From contig NZ_LMSD01000034.1 in assembly GCF_001428045.1 (NCBI RefSeq), positions 1-64,000 of the forward strand: 64,000 nucleotides of DNA, in the 5' to 3' direction. The stretch's first letter is position 1, and every line of letters starts with the position of its first letter. A program made the position numbers and the translations under genes. Positions 1 through 8,708 of this stretch are shown piece by piece. Below the pieces are notes generated by a model. That model was not told where the DNA came from. It did not search any database and was given only the letters and a program-made list of their open reading frames with translations. Source of the DNA: Paenibacillus sp. Soil750. GTDB taxonomy: Bacteria; Bacillota; Bacilli; Paenibacillales; NBRC-103111.

Positions 1-43
1 TTTCTTCCTCCGCTCCATTCTCATAGTCTGATTAAAACACAAA

Positions 44-90
44 TGACCCGTAAGAGGGCACTTTTTTCAAAGTGTCCATCTTACGGGTCA
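44..90. other. long near-perfect hairpin at left edge
   Basis: Two arms, TGACCCGTAAGA and its complement, continue through a second paired block (GGGCACTTT with AAAGTGTCC) around a TTTC loop. One bulged A and one G-T pair interrupt about 21 base pairs. There is no T-run on the plus side. On the minus side the hairpin is followed by a moderately T-rich stretch, so it could end a leftward transcript or be the relic of a mobile-element end. No gene next to it in this window explains it. Confidence 0.45.
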
Positions 91-153
91 CAGTTCATTG
101 AAAGTGGTTAGGCAGCTTTTTTATGCGATGCGAAAGAAAATTCGAATAGAAAT

Positions 154-168
154 TGAGAGTGGTTATCA
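154..168. promoter_or_regulatory. Fur-box-like site
   Basis: The 15-mer TGAGAGTGGTTATCA matches the 7-1-7 Fur consensus TGATAATNATTATCA at 11 of 14 defined positions. It lies about 70 bp upstream of the open part of an AraC/Btr-type regulator remnant. Intact relatives of that regulator control siderophore uptake and are commonly iron regulated. Function here is inferred from similarity only. Confidence 0.4.
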
Positions 169-236
169 TTTAAAATGAGTTGAATGACCTATTCAGCGCG
201 GTGGTGCATACGAGGTAATGGAAGACTACGAGATGA

Positions 237-776
237 AGAAAGCTCGCTATATGGAGCTCGATAGGCTGTGGCTTAAGCAACTTTCGTAGCTGCACTTCCA
301 AAGGGCTGTATGTCTTCCAATTCGATGCGATAGCTGAAATAGGCGATAGGGATTCAATACTAGAAATTACAAGAGCGAGAAGTCATTTCCCGCTGCTGGG
401 TGATATTGGTTTAACCAATGCATCAGTAATAAGCGAACTATGTTATACGATTTGGGTACACTGGCATTCTGTTGAGGCATTAGGTAGAATGCGTTCACAA
501 GCGACTTTTCAAGACCTCCTACGCCATATTCTAGAGGATGGACAAGCATGTGGCCCAGAGGAGGATCGTCATCTATCTGAGAAGCGCACCATGGACTATT
601 TGGAGCAATTTTCTCATCTTCAAATGACAATTGAGGAATTAGCCGAAATGGCTGGTATGAGCCGAAATTATTACATGCGCAGCTCGATCAATGAGATCTT
701 CACTGGTGACCCTGTTTCCATTGATAAACAACTCGATATTCAAACCAAATTATTGTTAACCCTCGATAGTAAATAA
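237..776 (+). pseudogene. AraC/Btr-type regulator remnant
   Basis: The frame is open from just after a TGA at 234 to a TAA at 774, but has no plausible start near its left end. The first ATG (489) falls in mid-domain. Translated from about position 285 it reads like the middle of an AraC-family regulator of the siderophore-responsive Btr/YbbB type: a GLYVFQFD segment, then a FQDLL/HIL helix, then the HTH segment MTIEELAEMAGMSRNYYMRS. The end (IQTKLLLTLDSK) still resembles the inter-helix region of the AraC HTH, but the second helix and any C-terminal binding-protein domain are missing. It is therefore truncated at both ends and probably non-functional. The Fur-box-like site upstream fits the family. 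A short novel regulator starting at ATG 489 (95 aa) cannot be excluded. Confidence 0.6.
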
Positions 777-1028
777 ATGCAGTGGAAGCGGCCGGCCTCT
801 GGTAGGTTTAGGCTGCTTTCTTTGTCATATTCTCCAACATTTAAGCCCATGGTTGGGCTAATTTTCTGAATTTGAGTGTTACCGATTGATAGGATAATTG
901 TGCCACAGGGACACACCTACTACTGACAACTGCCATTTAACGAGACACGAATCACTAATAGCCCCCACGCCCAACCATTCACCACCAGCCATCCAACGAC
1001 ACAATCTGTCACCTGAAAAAGTGGTGTG

Positions 1029-1224
1029 TAGCATGCTGTAAGTCGATAAAATCGAGTTACAGGGTGGAATTAGAGCTGTGAACATGCTGTAAGCCGATAA
1101 AATCGAGTTTCAGCGTGGAATTAAAGCAGTGAACACGCTGTAAGTCGATAAAATCGAGTTACAGAGTGGAATTAGAGCTGTGAACACGCTGTAAGCCGAA
1201 AAAATCGAGTTACAGGGTGGAACT
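1029..1224. repeat. four tandem 51-bp units, each with a palindrome
   Basis: Four copies with an exact 51-bp period. The palindromic cores lie at 1036-1062, 1087-1113, 1138-1164 and 1189-1215. Each core is CTGTAAGTCGAT, an AAA loop, then ATCGAGTTACAG, so each unit can fold into a 12-bp stem with one central mismatch. Between cores is a conserved spacer like GGTGGAATTAGAGCTGTG. Copies 2 and 4 carry a few substitutions in the arms. The region 777-1277 otherwise holds no convincing gene. A weak hairpin near 841-861 (AAGCCCA/TGGGCT, followed by ATTTT) may end the transcript of the regulator remnant. Confidence 0.85.
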
Positions 1225-1277
1225 ATTTGTGAGCATCCTGCAATCACATCCCGTAAACTCGACGAATCTGTCCAATG

Positions 1278-1305
1278 TTTGCAAAATTTGACGAGAAGCT
1301 ATACT
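1278..1305 (+). promoter_or_regulatory. candidate promoter for SGNH hydrolase
   Basis: A TTTGCA (-35-like, 1278-1283), 16-bp spacer and TATACT (-10, 1300-1305) sit about 45 bp upstream of the hydrolase start. The -10 is good and the -35 weak. Confidence 0.4.
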
Positions 1306-1348
1306 CTTAAATTGGAAATATGCCAATTATTCGCAGGAGGGGACAGCA

Positions 1349-2164
1349 TTGAAATCATCTCGCTTCATCTGGGGTGCCATTGGTTTAACCGCGTCAATAT
1401 CTACGATTGTTTTCGCCGTTGGCTTTGCGTACGCGGCGAATCAAATATGGTTCCCTAAAGCGTCTGGAGATTGGCAACTCGCTACTCCAGCACCTACGAA
1501 ACCATCGATTATTGAAAGCAGCAGCAAGCTGCAAATCGTCGCACTCGGGGATTCACTCACAGCTGGAACTGGCGACAATACGGGTAAAGGCTATGTTGGT
1601 CGTGTCCGTGAAAAGCTGGAAAAAGCAAGCGGTAAACCCGTTTTTGTGCTTAATAACCTAGCTATTCCTGGCTACAAAAGCGATCAGCTTCTTGCGGATT
1701 TAGAATTGAAAAAAACACAAGATGCACTAGCGCAAGCAGATATCATTTTGCTTACGATCGGTGGAAATGATATTTTTGCTGGAGGGGATGGGCTCTTTAA
1801 AGGAGACAATCAGACCGAATTTAATCCTGAAGCCGCAGAGAAACGGGTAGACCCAGCACTAGCCAAAATGGAAAAGATCATCTCATCCATAAATCAAGCG
1901 AACCCGAAAGCAACGCTCTTATATATCGGTTTGTATCACCCTTTTCTAGATCTTGATCCATCGAGACAGGGTTCCTTAACCGTGCAACGCTGGAATAACG
2001 GCGTGTTTAAACTGACGAATAAGTATCCACAGATGCTCATTGTTCCTACCTACGACCTATTTGAGCAAAATTTGATCAAATATTTATCTTCTGCCGATCA
2101 TTTTCATCCGAATGGGGATGGGTATGAGCGAATTGCGGATCGGATCGTCCAAATTTTAAAATAG
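1349..2164 (+). CDS. SGNH/GDSL-family lipase or esterase
   Basis: A 271-aa predicted secreted or membrane-anchored serine hydrolase. A hydrophobic N-terminal segment (about residues 7-30, ending near GFAYA) acts as signal or anchor. The SGNH blocks are present in order: ALGDSLTAG (block I, nucleophile Ser), a Gly-bearing segment around NLAIPG, TIGGNDIF (block III Asn) and DHFHPNGDGY (block V Asp and His). It likely hydrolyses an acyl or acetyl ester at the cell surface; the substrate is not evident. The start is TTG at 1349, 5 nt after AGGAGGGG. It lies 14 bp upstream of an ABC exporter ATPase and is probably cotranscribed with it, a neighbourhood seen in other Bacillales. Confidence 0.85.
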   Translation: MKSSRFIWGAIGLTASISTIVFAVGFAYAANQIWFPKASGDWQLATPAPTKPSIIESSSKLQIVALGDSLTAGTGDNTGKGYVGRVREKLEKASGKPVFVLNNLAIPGYKSDQLLADLELKKTQDALAQADIILLTIGGNDIFAGGDGLFKGDNQTEFNPEAAEKRVDPALAKMEKIISSINQANPKATLLYIGLYHPFLDLDPSRQGSLTVQRWNNGVFKLTNKYPQMLIVPTYDLFEQNLIKYLSSADHFHPNGDGYERIADRIVQILK

Positions 2165-2178
2165 GGAGGACATGCTCT

Positions 2179-3141
2179 ATGGCTATAGCAGCAACGCCTA
2201 AAATTGTTTTATCTGTCAATAATCTTAAAAAAAGCATCAAAAACAAAGAGATTATTAAAGGCATTTCTTTTGATGTCTATGCTGGTGAAATATTTGGTTT
2301 TCTTGGGCCTAATGGATCAGGCAAAACAACGACAATTCGTATGCTCGTGGATTTGATTCGTCCTACGGAAGGGACTATACAAATCTGTGGGTTTGATGTA
2401 CATAAAGAGCATGACGAAGCGATGAGAAAAGTGGGTTGTATTGTTGAAAATCCAGAGCTTTATTCCTATCTGACAGGTTGGGAAAATCTCGAGCATTTCG
2501 CCCGCATGCTGCCTGATGTCGATGAGAATCGGATTCGAGAAGTCGTGGAAATTGTCTCGATGGATCAGCGGATTCATGATAAAGTGCGTACCTATTCACT
2601 TGGCATGCGCCAACGCTTAGGGATTGCTCAAGCGCTATTAGGGCGGCCAAGCTTATTGATTTTGGACGAGCCAACAAATGGACTTGACCCACAGGGGATC
2701 AAAGAAATGAGGGAGTTTATACAACGATTAGCTGCAGATGGACTTAGTTTATTCGTCTCCAGCCACTTGCTCAGCGAACTTCAGCAAATGTGTCACCGTG
2801 TAGCGATTATTAGCCATGGTGAAGTGATTCAAGTCGGTGCTGTCGATGAGCTCATTGCTCAAGGCGGTAGAGTCGTGTGGACGGTTTCACCAGGTGAACA
2901 TGCGCAGCGTGTACTGCAATCTTCTGAGTTCGTGATTTCAGCCATTGCGGTAGACGCAGATAATCTATCTAACTTACCAACAACGGCTATGCAGATTTCA
3001 ACTCAAATGAATCAAGAAGACATTCCTAAGCTAAGCCAACTCCTAATCGAACAAGGAATTAGTTTGTACGCAGTAGAAATCAAAAATCCAACACTTGAAG
3101 ATTTGTTCTTGCGTCTAACCGAAGGGGAACGAATCGAGTAG
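2179..3141 (+). CDS. ABC-2 type exporter, ATP-binding protein
   Basis: A 320-aa ATPase of the BcrA/CcmA-like group that powers an ABC-2 exporter. It has Walker A GPNGSGKTT near residue 44, signature SLGMRQRLGIAQ, Walker B LLILDEPTNGLDP and the switch His in FVSSHLL. The extra C-terminal ~90 residues are typical of drug, lantibiotic or lipid exporters of this type. A ribosome site GGGAGGA precedes the ATG. The permease gene starts 6 bp downstream, so the two make one transporter. The substrate is unknown. The SGNH hydrolase upstream suggests a surface lipid or peptide role, which is inference. Confidence 0.9.
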   Translation: MAIAATPKIVLSVNNLKKSIKNKEIIKGISFDVYAGEIFGFLGPNGSGKTTTIRMLVDLIRPTEGTIQICGFDVHKEHDEAMRKVGCIVENPELYSYLTGWENLEHFARMLPDVDENRIREVVEIVSMDQRIHDKVRTYSLGMRQRLGIAQALLGRPSLLILDEPTNGLDPQGIKEMREFIQRLAADGLSLFVSSHLLSELQQMCHRVAIISHGEVIQVGAVDELIAQGGRVVWTVSPGEHAQRVLQSSEFVISAIAVDADNLSNLPTTAMQISTQMNQEDIPKLSQLLIEQGISLYAVEIKNPTLEDLFLRLTEGERIE

Positions 3142-3147
3142 GAGAAG

Positions 3148-4149
3148 GTGAATGAATTGACAGGACTCTATGCTTTAGTTAAAAATGAAATGATCAAAAT
3201 GATTAAGAAAAAGCGATTTTATGTCATTCTACTTATTCTTCTTGCTTTAATTCCCATGTTCACTTATGCTCAAATGCGAGTTGCTCAACATACACAGAAG
3301 CAATTTGGTACATCGGATTGGAAGGCGGATCAGCGGCAGAAAGTGACCGACTGGGAAAAACGCCTTAGCTCAGCACGAACACCAGATGAGTGGAAGCAGC
3401 AGCTCCGTGTACAAATTCAAATTGCAAACTACTATCTGGATCAAGACGTGAATCCAAGTTCACCGAATGCGGTTACATTTACACGTGAATTTGTGAAAAA
3501 TGCCGTAGGTTTATTTATTCCGTTGATTATTATGGTCATTTCAGCAGATATCGTATCATCCGAGCATTCTACGGGGACTATTAAATTATTGTTGACAAGA
3601 CCGGTCAGGCGTTGGAAAATCCTATTGAGTAAATTAATTACCGTTATCTTCTTCACCTCACTGACTGTTTTATCGACGGGATTGATTTGTTACTTGATTT
3701 CTGGCGTTGTTTTTGGTTATAACGGATGGAACATGCCGATTTTCACAGGCATACAGTTGTCTGGGGCAGATGTCGATTTTAGTCGTGTTCGCGCCGTGGA
3801 TCAATGGTTCTTTCTCTTGATGGAATTCGGCTTAGTATGGTTTACAGCAATCGTAGTAGCGATCATGTCGCTGATGCTTTCTGTATTAATTCGATCAACC
3901 GCAGCAGGTATGGGGGTCATGCTTGCCGTATTAATATCAGGAACCATTTTATCAAACATGGTTTCCTCGTGGGAGACGGCTAAATATTTGTTTATGGTCA
4001 ATTTGGATCTGACGAAGTATCTAACCGGAGGGATCCCACCTATTCAAGGTATGGATTTAGGGTTCTCGCTTAGTGTGCTAAGCGTATGGACTGTAATAGC
4101 GCTTATCGTTTCGTTTACGGTATTTTCGCGCAAAGATATTTTAAATTAG
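3148..4149 (+). CDS. ABC-2 type exporter, permease
   Basis: A 333-aa membrane protein with one N-terminal transmembrane segment (FYVILLILLALIPMF), an extracellular domain of about 80 residues (to about residue 115), then five more hydrophobic segments. The TIKLLLTRPVRRWKILLSK stretch after the second segment is the coupling helix typical of ABC2_membrane_2/5 permeases. The start is GTG at 3148, 6 nt after the ATPase stop, with GGAGAAGG overlapping the junction. It pairs with the ATPase at 2179. parE follows after 27 bp, so the exporter and topoisomerase genes may share a transcript. Confidence 0.87.
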   Translation: MNELTGLYALVKNEMIKMIKKKRFYVILLILLALIPMFTYAQMRVAQHTQKQFGTSDWKADQRQKVTDWEKRLSSARTPDEWKQQLRVQIQIANYYLDQDVNPSSPNAVTFTREFVKNAVGLFIPLIIMVISADIVSSEHSTGTIKLLLTRPVRRWKILLSKLITVIFFTSLTVLSTGLICYLISGVVFGYNGWNMPIFTGIQLSGADVDFSRVRAVDQWFFLLMEFGLVWFTAIVVAIMSLMLSVLIRSTAAGMGVMLAVLISGTILSNMVSSWETAKYLFMVNLDLTKYLTGGIPPIQGMDLGFSLSVLSVWTVIALIVSFTVFSRKDILN

Positions 4150-4176
4150 AGATTAAAGAGATAAAGGAGGGCTCCA

Positions 4177-6150
4177 ATGGCTGAGCAGCTAGAATTTGCG
4201 AAAGGGAAAGCCCCGACACCCACGACAGATTACGAAGCAGACGATATTCAAGTCCTGGAAGGGCTTGTTGCTGTTCGTAAAAGACCAGGGATGTATATTG
4301 GCAGTACCAGTTCTTCAGGTCTTCATCATCTGATCTGGGAAATCGTAGATAATGCAGTCGATGAGCATCTGGCAAAGCATTGTTCCAAAATTAATGTCAT
4401 GATACATAAAGATCAATCGGTTACCGTACATGATAATGGCCGCGGTATTCCTACAGGCATGCATAAGACAGGTGTTCCTACGCCACAAGTCGTATTCACC
4501 ATCCTCCACGCTGGCGGTAAATTCGGAGGTTCAGGCTATAAGAAATCTGGAGGCTTGCATGGTGTCGGAGCTTCGGTAACTAACGCGCTTTCAGAGTGGT
4601 TGGAAGTAGAAATTAATCGCGATGGCAAAGTGCATAAGATGCGTTTTGAATATTGGGTTGATGATAAAGGCATAGAACATGTTGGTGAACCTGTAACAGG
4701 ACTTGAGGTTATCGGCAACACCAATCGCACAGGGACGAAAGTAACTTTCAAACCAGATAAACGCGTCTTCCAAGGTGGAACGACGATCAATTACGATACA
4801 CTAGCTGAGCGTTTGCAGGAAATTGCATTCCTGAACTCGGGACTGCAAGTCAACCTGAAAGACGAACGCACAGATAAAGTGGATTCGTTTCAGTATGAAG
4901 GCGGTGCAAGCCAGTTTGTAGCCTTCCTGAATGAAGAGAAGACCGTGCTGCATCCTGTTATTCATTTTGCCTCGGAGAAGGAAGAAATTGAAGTTGAAGT
5001 CGCTCTGCAATACAATGATGGCTATACGGAGACGATTGCATCCTTCGTAAATTCGATTCCTACACGCGGCGGTGGAACCCATGAGACGGGTTTTAAGACA
5101 GCTTACACGCGAGTGATGAATGAATATGCCCGTAAAGGGGGCATTCTCAAGGAAAAGGATAAAAACCTCGATGGGACGGATCTCAGAGAAGGTATGATGG
5201 TCGTCATCAATATCAAGATGGGTGATGTCGAATTCGTAGGTCAAACCAAGGACCAACTAGGAAGTGCTATTGCACGTAGTGCGGTAGATGCCGTTGTATC
5301 CGATAAAATGACCGTTTTCCTTGAAGAAAATCCTCATATAGCGCAAATGATGTTGAAGAAGGCTGTACAAGCATCCAGAGCGAGAGAAGCCGCGCGTAAA
5401 GCACGTGAAGAGATTCGCAGCGGCAAGAAAGGGAAGAGTGAGAGCTCTAACCTGAATGGGAAGCTAACACCTGCGCAATCGAAGGATTTGCAACGGAATG
5501 AGCTATTCATCGTGGAAGGTGATTCTGCTGGTGGATCAGCGAAGCAAGGGCGTGATTCGAAGCATCAAGCGATATTGCCGCTCAAAGGTAAGCCGATGAA
5601 TCCCGAGAAAGCAAAGCTTCTTGATATTTTGAAAAATGAAGAGTATAAGGCCATTATCGCAGCGATCGGGGCTGGAGTAGGTTCTGAGTTCGAAGCGGAA
5701 GAGACGAATTACGGCAAAATTATTCTGATGACAGATGCCGATACGGATGGCGCACACATTCAAGTGTTGCTGCTAACTTTCTTCTATCGTTACATGAAAC
5801 CATTGATTGATGCTGGCAAAGTGTATATTGCTCAGCCTCCTCTGTATAAAGTGACGAGAAAAGGTAAAAATGGTGGTCATAAATATGCTTGGACTGACGA
5901 TCAACTGCAAGTAGTGGTCAAAGAACTCGGTAAGAATACGGAGCTTCAGCGCTATAAAGGATTAGGCGAGATGAATCCGGATCAGCTGTGGGAAACGACG
6001 ATGAATCCGGAAAGTCGAACGCTGCTCCAAGTACAGATCGAAGATGCGGCCAAAGCAGAACGTCGTGTGACAACATTGATGGGCGATAAAGTAGATCCAC
6101 GTAAGAGATGGATTATCGAAAACGTTGATTTTACGGAATATGTTGAGTAG
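4177..6150 (+). CDS. parE: DNA topoisomerase IV subunit B
   Basis: A 657-aa ATPase subunit of topoisomerase IV (GrlB), which decatenates daughter chromosomes with ParC. N-terminal GHKL ATPase: RPGMYIG, EIVDNAVDEH, HDNGRGIPTG and GGLHGVGASVTNA. The TOPRIM domain has FIVEGDSAGGSA and the acidic DADTDGAH. The C-terminal signature QRYKGLGEMNPDQLWETTM is intact. The length matches ParE of Bacilli and lacks the insertion of Gram-negative GyrB. The ATG follows AAAGGAGGG. parC follows after 116 bp, in which a 7-bp hairpin (6169-6185) is the only visible structure. Confidence 0.97.
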   Translation: MAEQLEFAKGKAPTPTTDYEADDIQVLEGLVAVRKRPGMYIGSTSSSGLHHLIWEIVDNAVDEHLAKHCSKINVMIHKDQSVTVHDNGRGIPTGMHKTGVPTPQVVFTILHAGGKFGGSGYKKSGGLHGVGASVTNALSEWLEVEINRDGKVHKMRFEYWVDDKGIEHVGEPVTGLEVIGNTNRTGTKVTFKPDKRVFQGGTTINYDTLAERLQEIAFLNSGLQVNLKDERTDKVDSFQYEGGASQFVAFLNEEKTVLHPVIHFASEKEEIEVEVALQYNDGYTETIASFVNSIPTRGGGTHETGFKTAYTRVMNEYARKGGILKEKDKNLDGTDLREGMMVVINIKMGDVEFVGQTKDQLGSAIARSAVDAVVSDKMTVFLEENPHIAQMMLKKAVQASRAREAARKAREEIRSGKKGKSESSNLNGKLTPAQSKDLQRNELFIVEGDSAGGSAKQGRDSKHQAILPLKGKPMNPEKAKLLDILKNEEYKAIIAAIGAGVGSEFEAEETNYGKIILMTDADTDGAHIQVLLLTFFYRYMKPLIDAGKVYIAQPPLYKVTRKGKNGGHKYAWTDDQLQVVVKELGKNTELQRYKGLGEMNPDQLWETTMNPESRTLLQVQIEDAAKAERRVTTLMGDKVDPRKRWIIENVDFTEYVE

Positions 6151-6266
6151 ATGAAATAAACGGCTACGTCGTCCTCAAAGGACGAAAGCGTTTATCTAAA
6201 AATATAGACAACTTATCATGTGAAACATGTAATTGTTATATTTCCAAAAAGAGTGGTGACGAGAAA

Positions 6267-8708
6267 GTGAGTATCATAGAAGAGTTTTTGCCAGCCTTTC
6301 TGGAGGAGATCGTAGGGGATCGCTTCGGTCGGTATTCCAAATATATTATTCAAGATCGCGCAATACCTGACGTGAGAGACGGCTTGAAGCCAGTTCAACG
6401 TCGTGTGTTGTATGCGATGTATGACTCCGGCAATACGCCAGATAAGCCTTACCGAAAATCAGCCAAAACCGTCGGGGATGTAATGGGTAATTATCATCCG
6501 CATGGTGATGCGTCGATTTATGATGGTATGGTACGTATGGCACAGCCATGGAAAATGGGGCATACACTAGTCGATGGTCACGGGAACTGGGGTTCCTTAG
6601 ACGATGATCCACCGGCAGCTATGCGTTACACAGAAGCACGGCTGTCAGAAATCGCAATGGAATTACTGCGCGATATTGAGAAGCGCACGGTCATGTTCAA
6701 AGATAACTTCGATAATTCAACCAAAGAACCGGTCGTATTACCTGCTCGTTATCCAAATTTGCTCGTTAACGGGGTAAGTGGGATCTCTGCAGGCTTTGCA
6801 ACAGAAATTCCGCCACATAACTTGCGCGAAATTATTGATGCTTGTACTGCTATGATCGATAAACCTGAAATTACGGTTGACGAATTAATGTCCATTGTCA
6901 AAGGTCCTGATTTCCCGACTTCAGGGATCATCATGGGCGAAGAAGGCATTCGTGAAGCCTACCGGACAGGTAAAGGTCGTATCTATATCCGTTCCAAAAC
7001 TGCGATCGAAGAAATGCGCGGTGGCAGACAGCAAATTGTGATAACAGAAATTCCCTATCAAGTGGTTAAATCTCGGTTAGTAACGGCGATGGAGAATATC
7101 CGTCTGGAGAAAAAAATCGAGGGAATCGCGGAAGTAAGGGATGAAAGCGGACGGAATGGGCTTCGTATCGTGATTGAGCTCAAGAAGGAAGCAGATGCAC
7201 AAGGGATTCTGGCCTATTTGCTGAAGAAAACGGATCTGCAAGTCACGTATAATTTCAACATGGTTGCGATTGTGAATAAAGCACCTCGTCAGCTCGGTAT
7301 CCGCGAGATTCTAGAAGCCTATATAGGGCATCAGAAAGAGGTCGTGACGTTCCGCTCCCAATATGAGCTTGAGAAAGCGGAAGATCGAGCACATGTCCTC
7401 GAAGGACTTGTGAAAGCACTGAACATACTAGATGAGGTCATTGCCACGATTAAAGCTTCGAAAAATCGGCAGGATGCTCAAAATAATCTCGTAGAGAAGT
7501 TTCATTTTTCGGAACGACAAGCTGATGCCATCCTCGTCCTGCAATTATACCGTTTAACGAATTTGGAAATAACAACGCTGGAGAAGGAATTGAAGGATGT
7601 TGAGAAAACAATTGCATACTTGCGTGGGATTCTTGGCAGCTTGAAGAAACTACTAGGCGTTATTAAAGATGAGATGGGCGAGATCCGCAAGAAATATGGT
7701 ATTGATCGCCGCTCCGAGATTCAAGGAGAAGTCGAAGAACTGAAAGTTAATCTAGAAGTTCTAGTAACGGCGGAAGATGTGCTTGTCACCTTGTCCAATG
7801 AAGGCTACTTGAAGCGTACAAGCAAGCTTTCCTTCACACGTTCAGGTGGAGAGCTTGAGAATACAGGCTTGAAGGAAGGCGATTATCTTCGTTTCTTGCT
7901 GGATGTCAATACGATCGAGAGTTTGCTGATCTTCACGAAGAAGGGGCAATACTACTTATTGCCTGTCCATCAAATTCCAGAATATAAGTGGAAAGAGAAT
8001 GGAACAGCGATCGTGAATGTCATCCCGATTGCGAAGGAAGATCGAATCGTGAATGTCATTCCAGTCAAGGGATTCGAGGATCCGACGAAGTCACTCGTGT
8101 TCGTTACACGAAAAGGTCAAGTGAAGCGGACAGAGCTGAAGGAATATATGACGAACCGCTCAAATGCGATTGTTGCGTGCAAACTTGGCGAGCAAGATGA
8201 AGTGCTTCATGTTCAAATGAGTGACAATTCGAAGGAAATTCTTCTCGTCACGAAGCAAGGCATGAGCATTCGTTTCCGTGAGGAAGAAGTAAACCCGATG
8301 GGCCGTGCGGCCGCAGGAGTACGCGGCATCCAGCTCAAGGAAGACGATGAAGTCGTGTCAGCTGAGTGGATCTATGGGGATGAAGGGGAAGTACTGGTGA
8401 TCTCGGACCTCGGGTATGCGAAGCGATCTCTCGTTGTAGACTATCCAATTCAAGGTCGCGGCGGGAAGGGGATTATTACCTTCGAATTCAAGGAAGGTAA
8501 GCGTGTCAGACCTAACGGTTCAGCTTTAATCCGGACATTCATTGTGAAAATGGATTACTTGATTACAGCTGTGATGAGTAATGGCGAGAAACTGCGATTC
8601 TCAACAGAAACAGCTCCGTTAGAAGATCGCAAATCCCAAGGCAAATCGCTTATTCCTGTGACGAAAACAGAATCGATTGTTGAGATTTTGCGCTTTCCTC
8701 AATCGTAA
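6267..8708 (+). CDS. parC: DNA topoisomerase IV subunit A
   Basis: An 813-aa breakage-reunion subunit of topoisomerase IV (GrlA). The winged-helix segment carries the catalytic tyrosine in AMRYTEARLS (about Tyr121). The quinolone-determining stretch YHPHGDASIYD has the usual Ser and Asp, so no resistance substitution is visible. The C-terminal half is the DNA-wrapping beta-pinwheel with repeated LV-TK-G-G-rich blades. The start is GTG at 6267 with a weak purine-rich site, so ATG starts further in are less likely given conservation from SIIEEFLPAF onward. The last 10 nt overlap the 3' end of a convergent 55-codon gene, and the likely terminator lies inside that gene. Confidence 0.97.
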   Translation: MSIIEEFLPAFLEEIVGDRFGRYSKYIIQDRAIPDVRDGLKPVQRRVLYAMYDSGNTPDKPYRKSAKTVGDVMGNYHPHGDASIYDGMVRMAQPWKMGHTLVDGHGNWGSLDDDPPAAMRYTEARLSEIAMELLRDIEKRTVMFKDNFDNSTKEPVVLPARYPNLLVNGVSGISAGFATEIPPHNLREIIDACTAMIDKPEITVDELMSIVKGPDFPTSGIIMGEEGIREAYRTGKGRIYIRSKTAIEEMRGGRQQIVITEIPYQVVKSRLVTAMENIRLEKKIEGIAEVRDESGRNGLRIVIELKKEADAQGILAYLLKKTDLQVTYNFNMVAIVNKAPRQLGIREILEAYIGHQKEVVTFRSQYELEKAEDRAHVLEGLVKALNILDEVIATIKASKNRQDAQNNLVEKFHFSERQADAILVLQLYRLTNLEITTLEKELKDVEKTIAYLRGILGSLKKLLGVIKDEMGEIRKKYGIDRRSEIQGEVEELKVNLEVLVTAEDVLVTLSNEGYLKRTSKLSFTRSGGELENTGLKEGDYLRFLLDVNTIESLLIFTKKGQYYLLPVHQIPEYKWKENGTAIVNVIPIAKEDRIVNVIPVKGFEDPTKSLVFVTRKGQVKRTELKEYMTNRSNAIVACKLGEQDEVLHVQMSDNSKEILLVTKQGMSIRFREEEVNPMGRAAAGVRGIQLKEDDEVVSAEWIYGDEGEVLVISDLGYAKRSLVVDYPIQGRGGKGIITFEFKEGKRVRPNGSALIRTFIVKMDYLITAVMSNGEKLRFSTETAPLEDRKSQGKSLIPVTKTESIVEILRFPQS

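Noticed and set aside
879..1085. 68-codon minus-strand frame
   Set aside because: It reads through the first copy of the 51-bp repeat, has no ribosome site and no protein-like features. The repeat explains it.
1029..1224. Possible CRISPR array
   Set aside because: The spacers between palindromes are themselves conserved, so the whole 51-bp unit repeats. No cas gene is present.
4801..5256. 151-codon minus-strand frame within parE
   Set aside because: Fully antisense to a conserved essential gene, with no start context.
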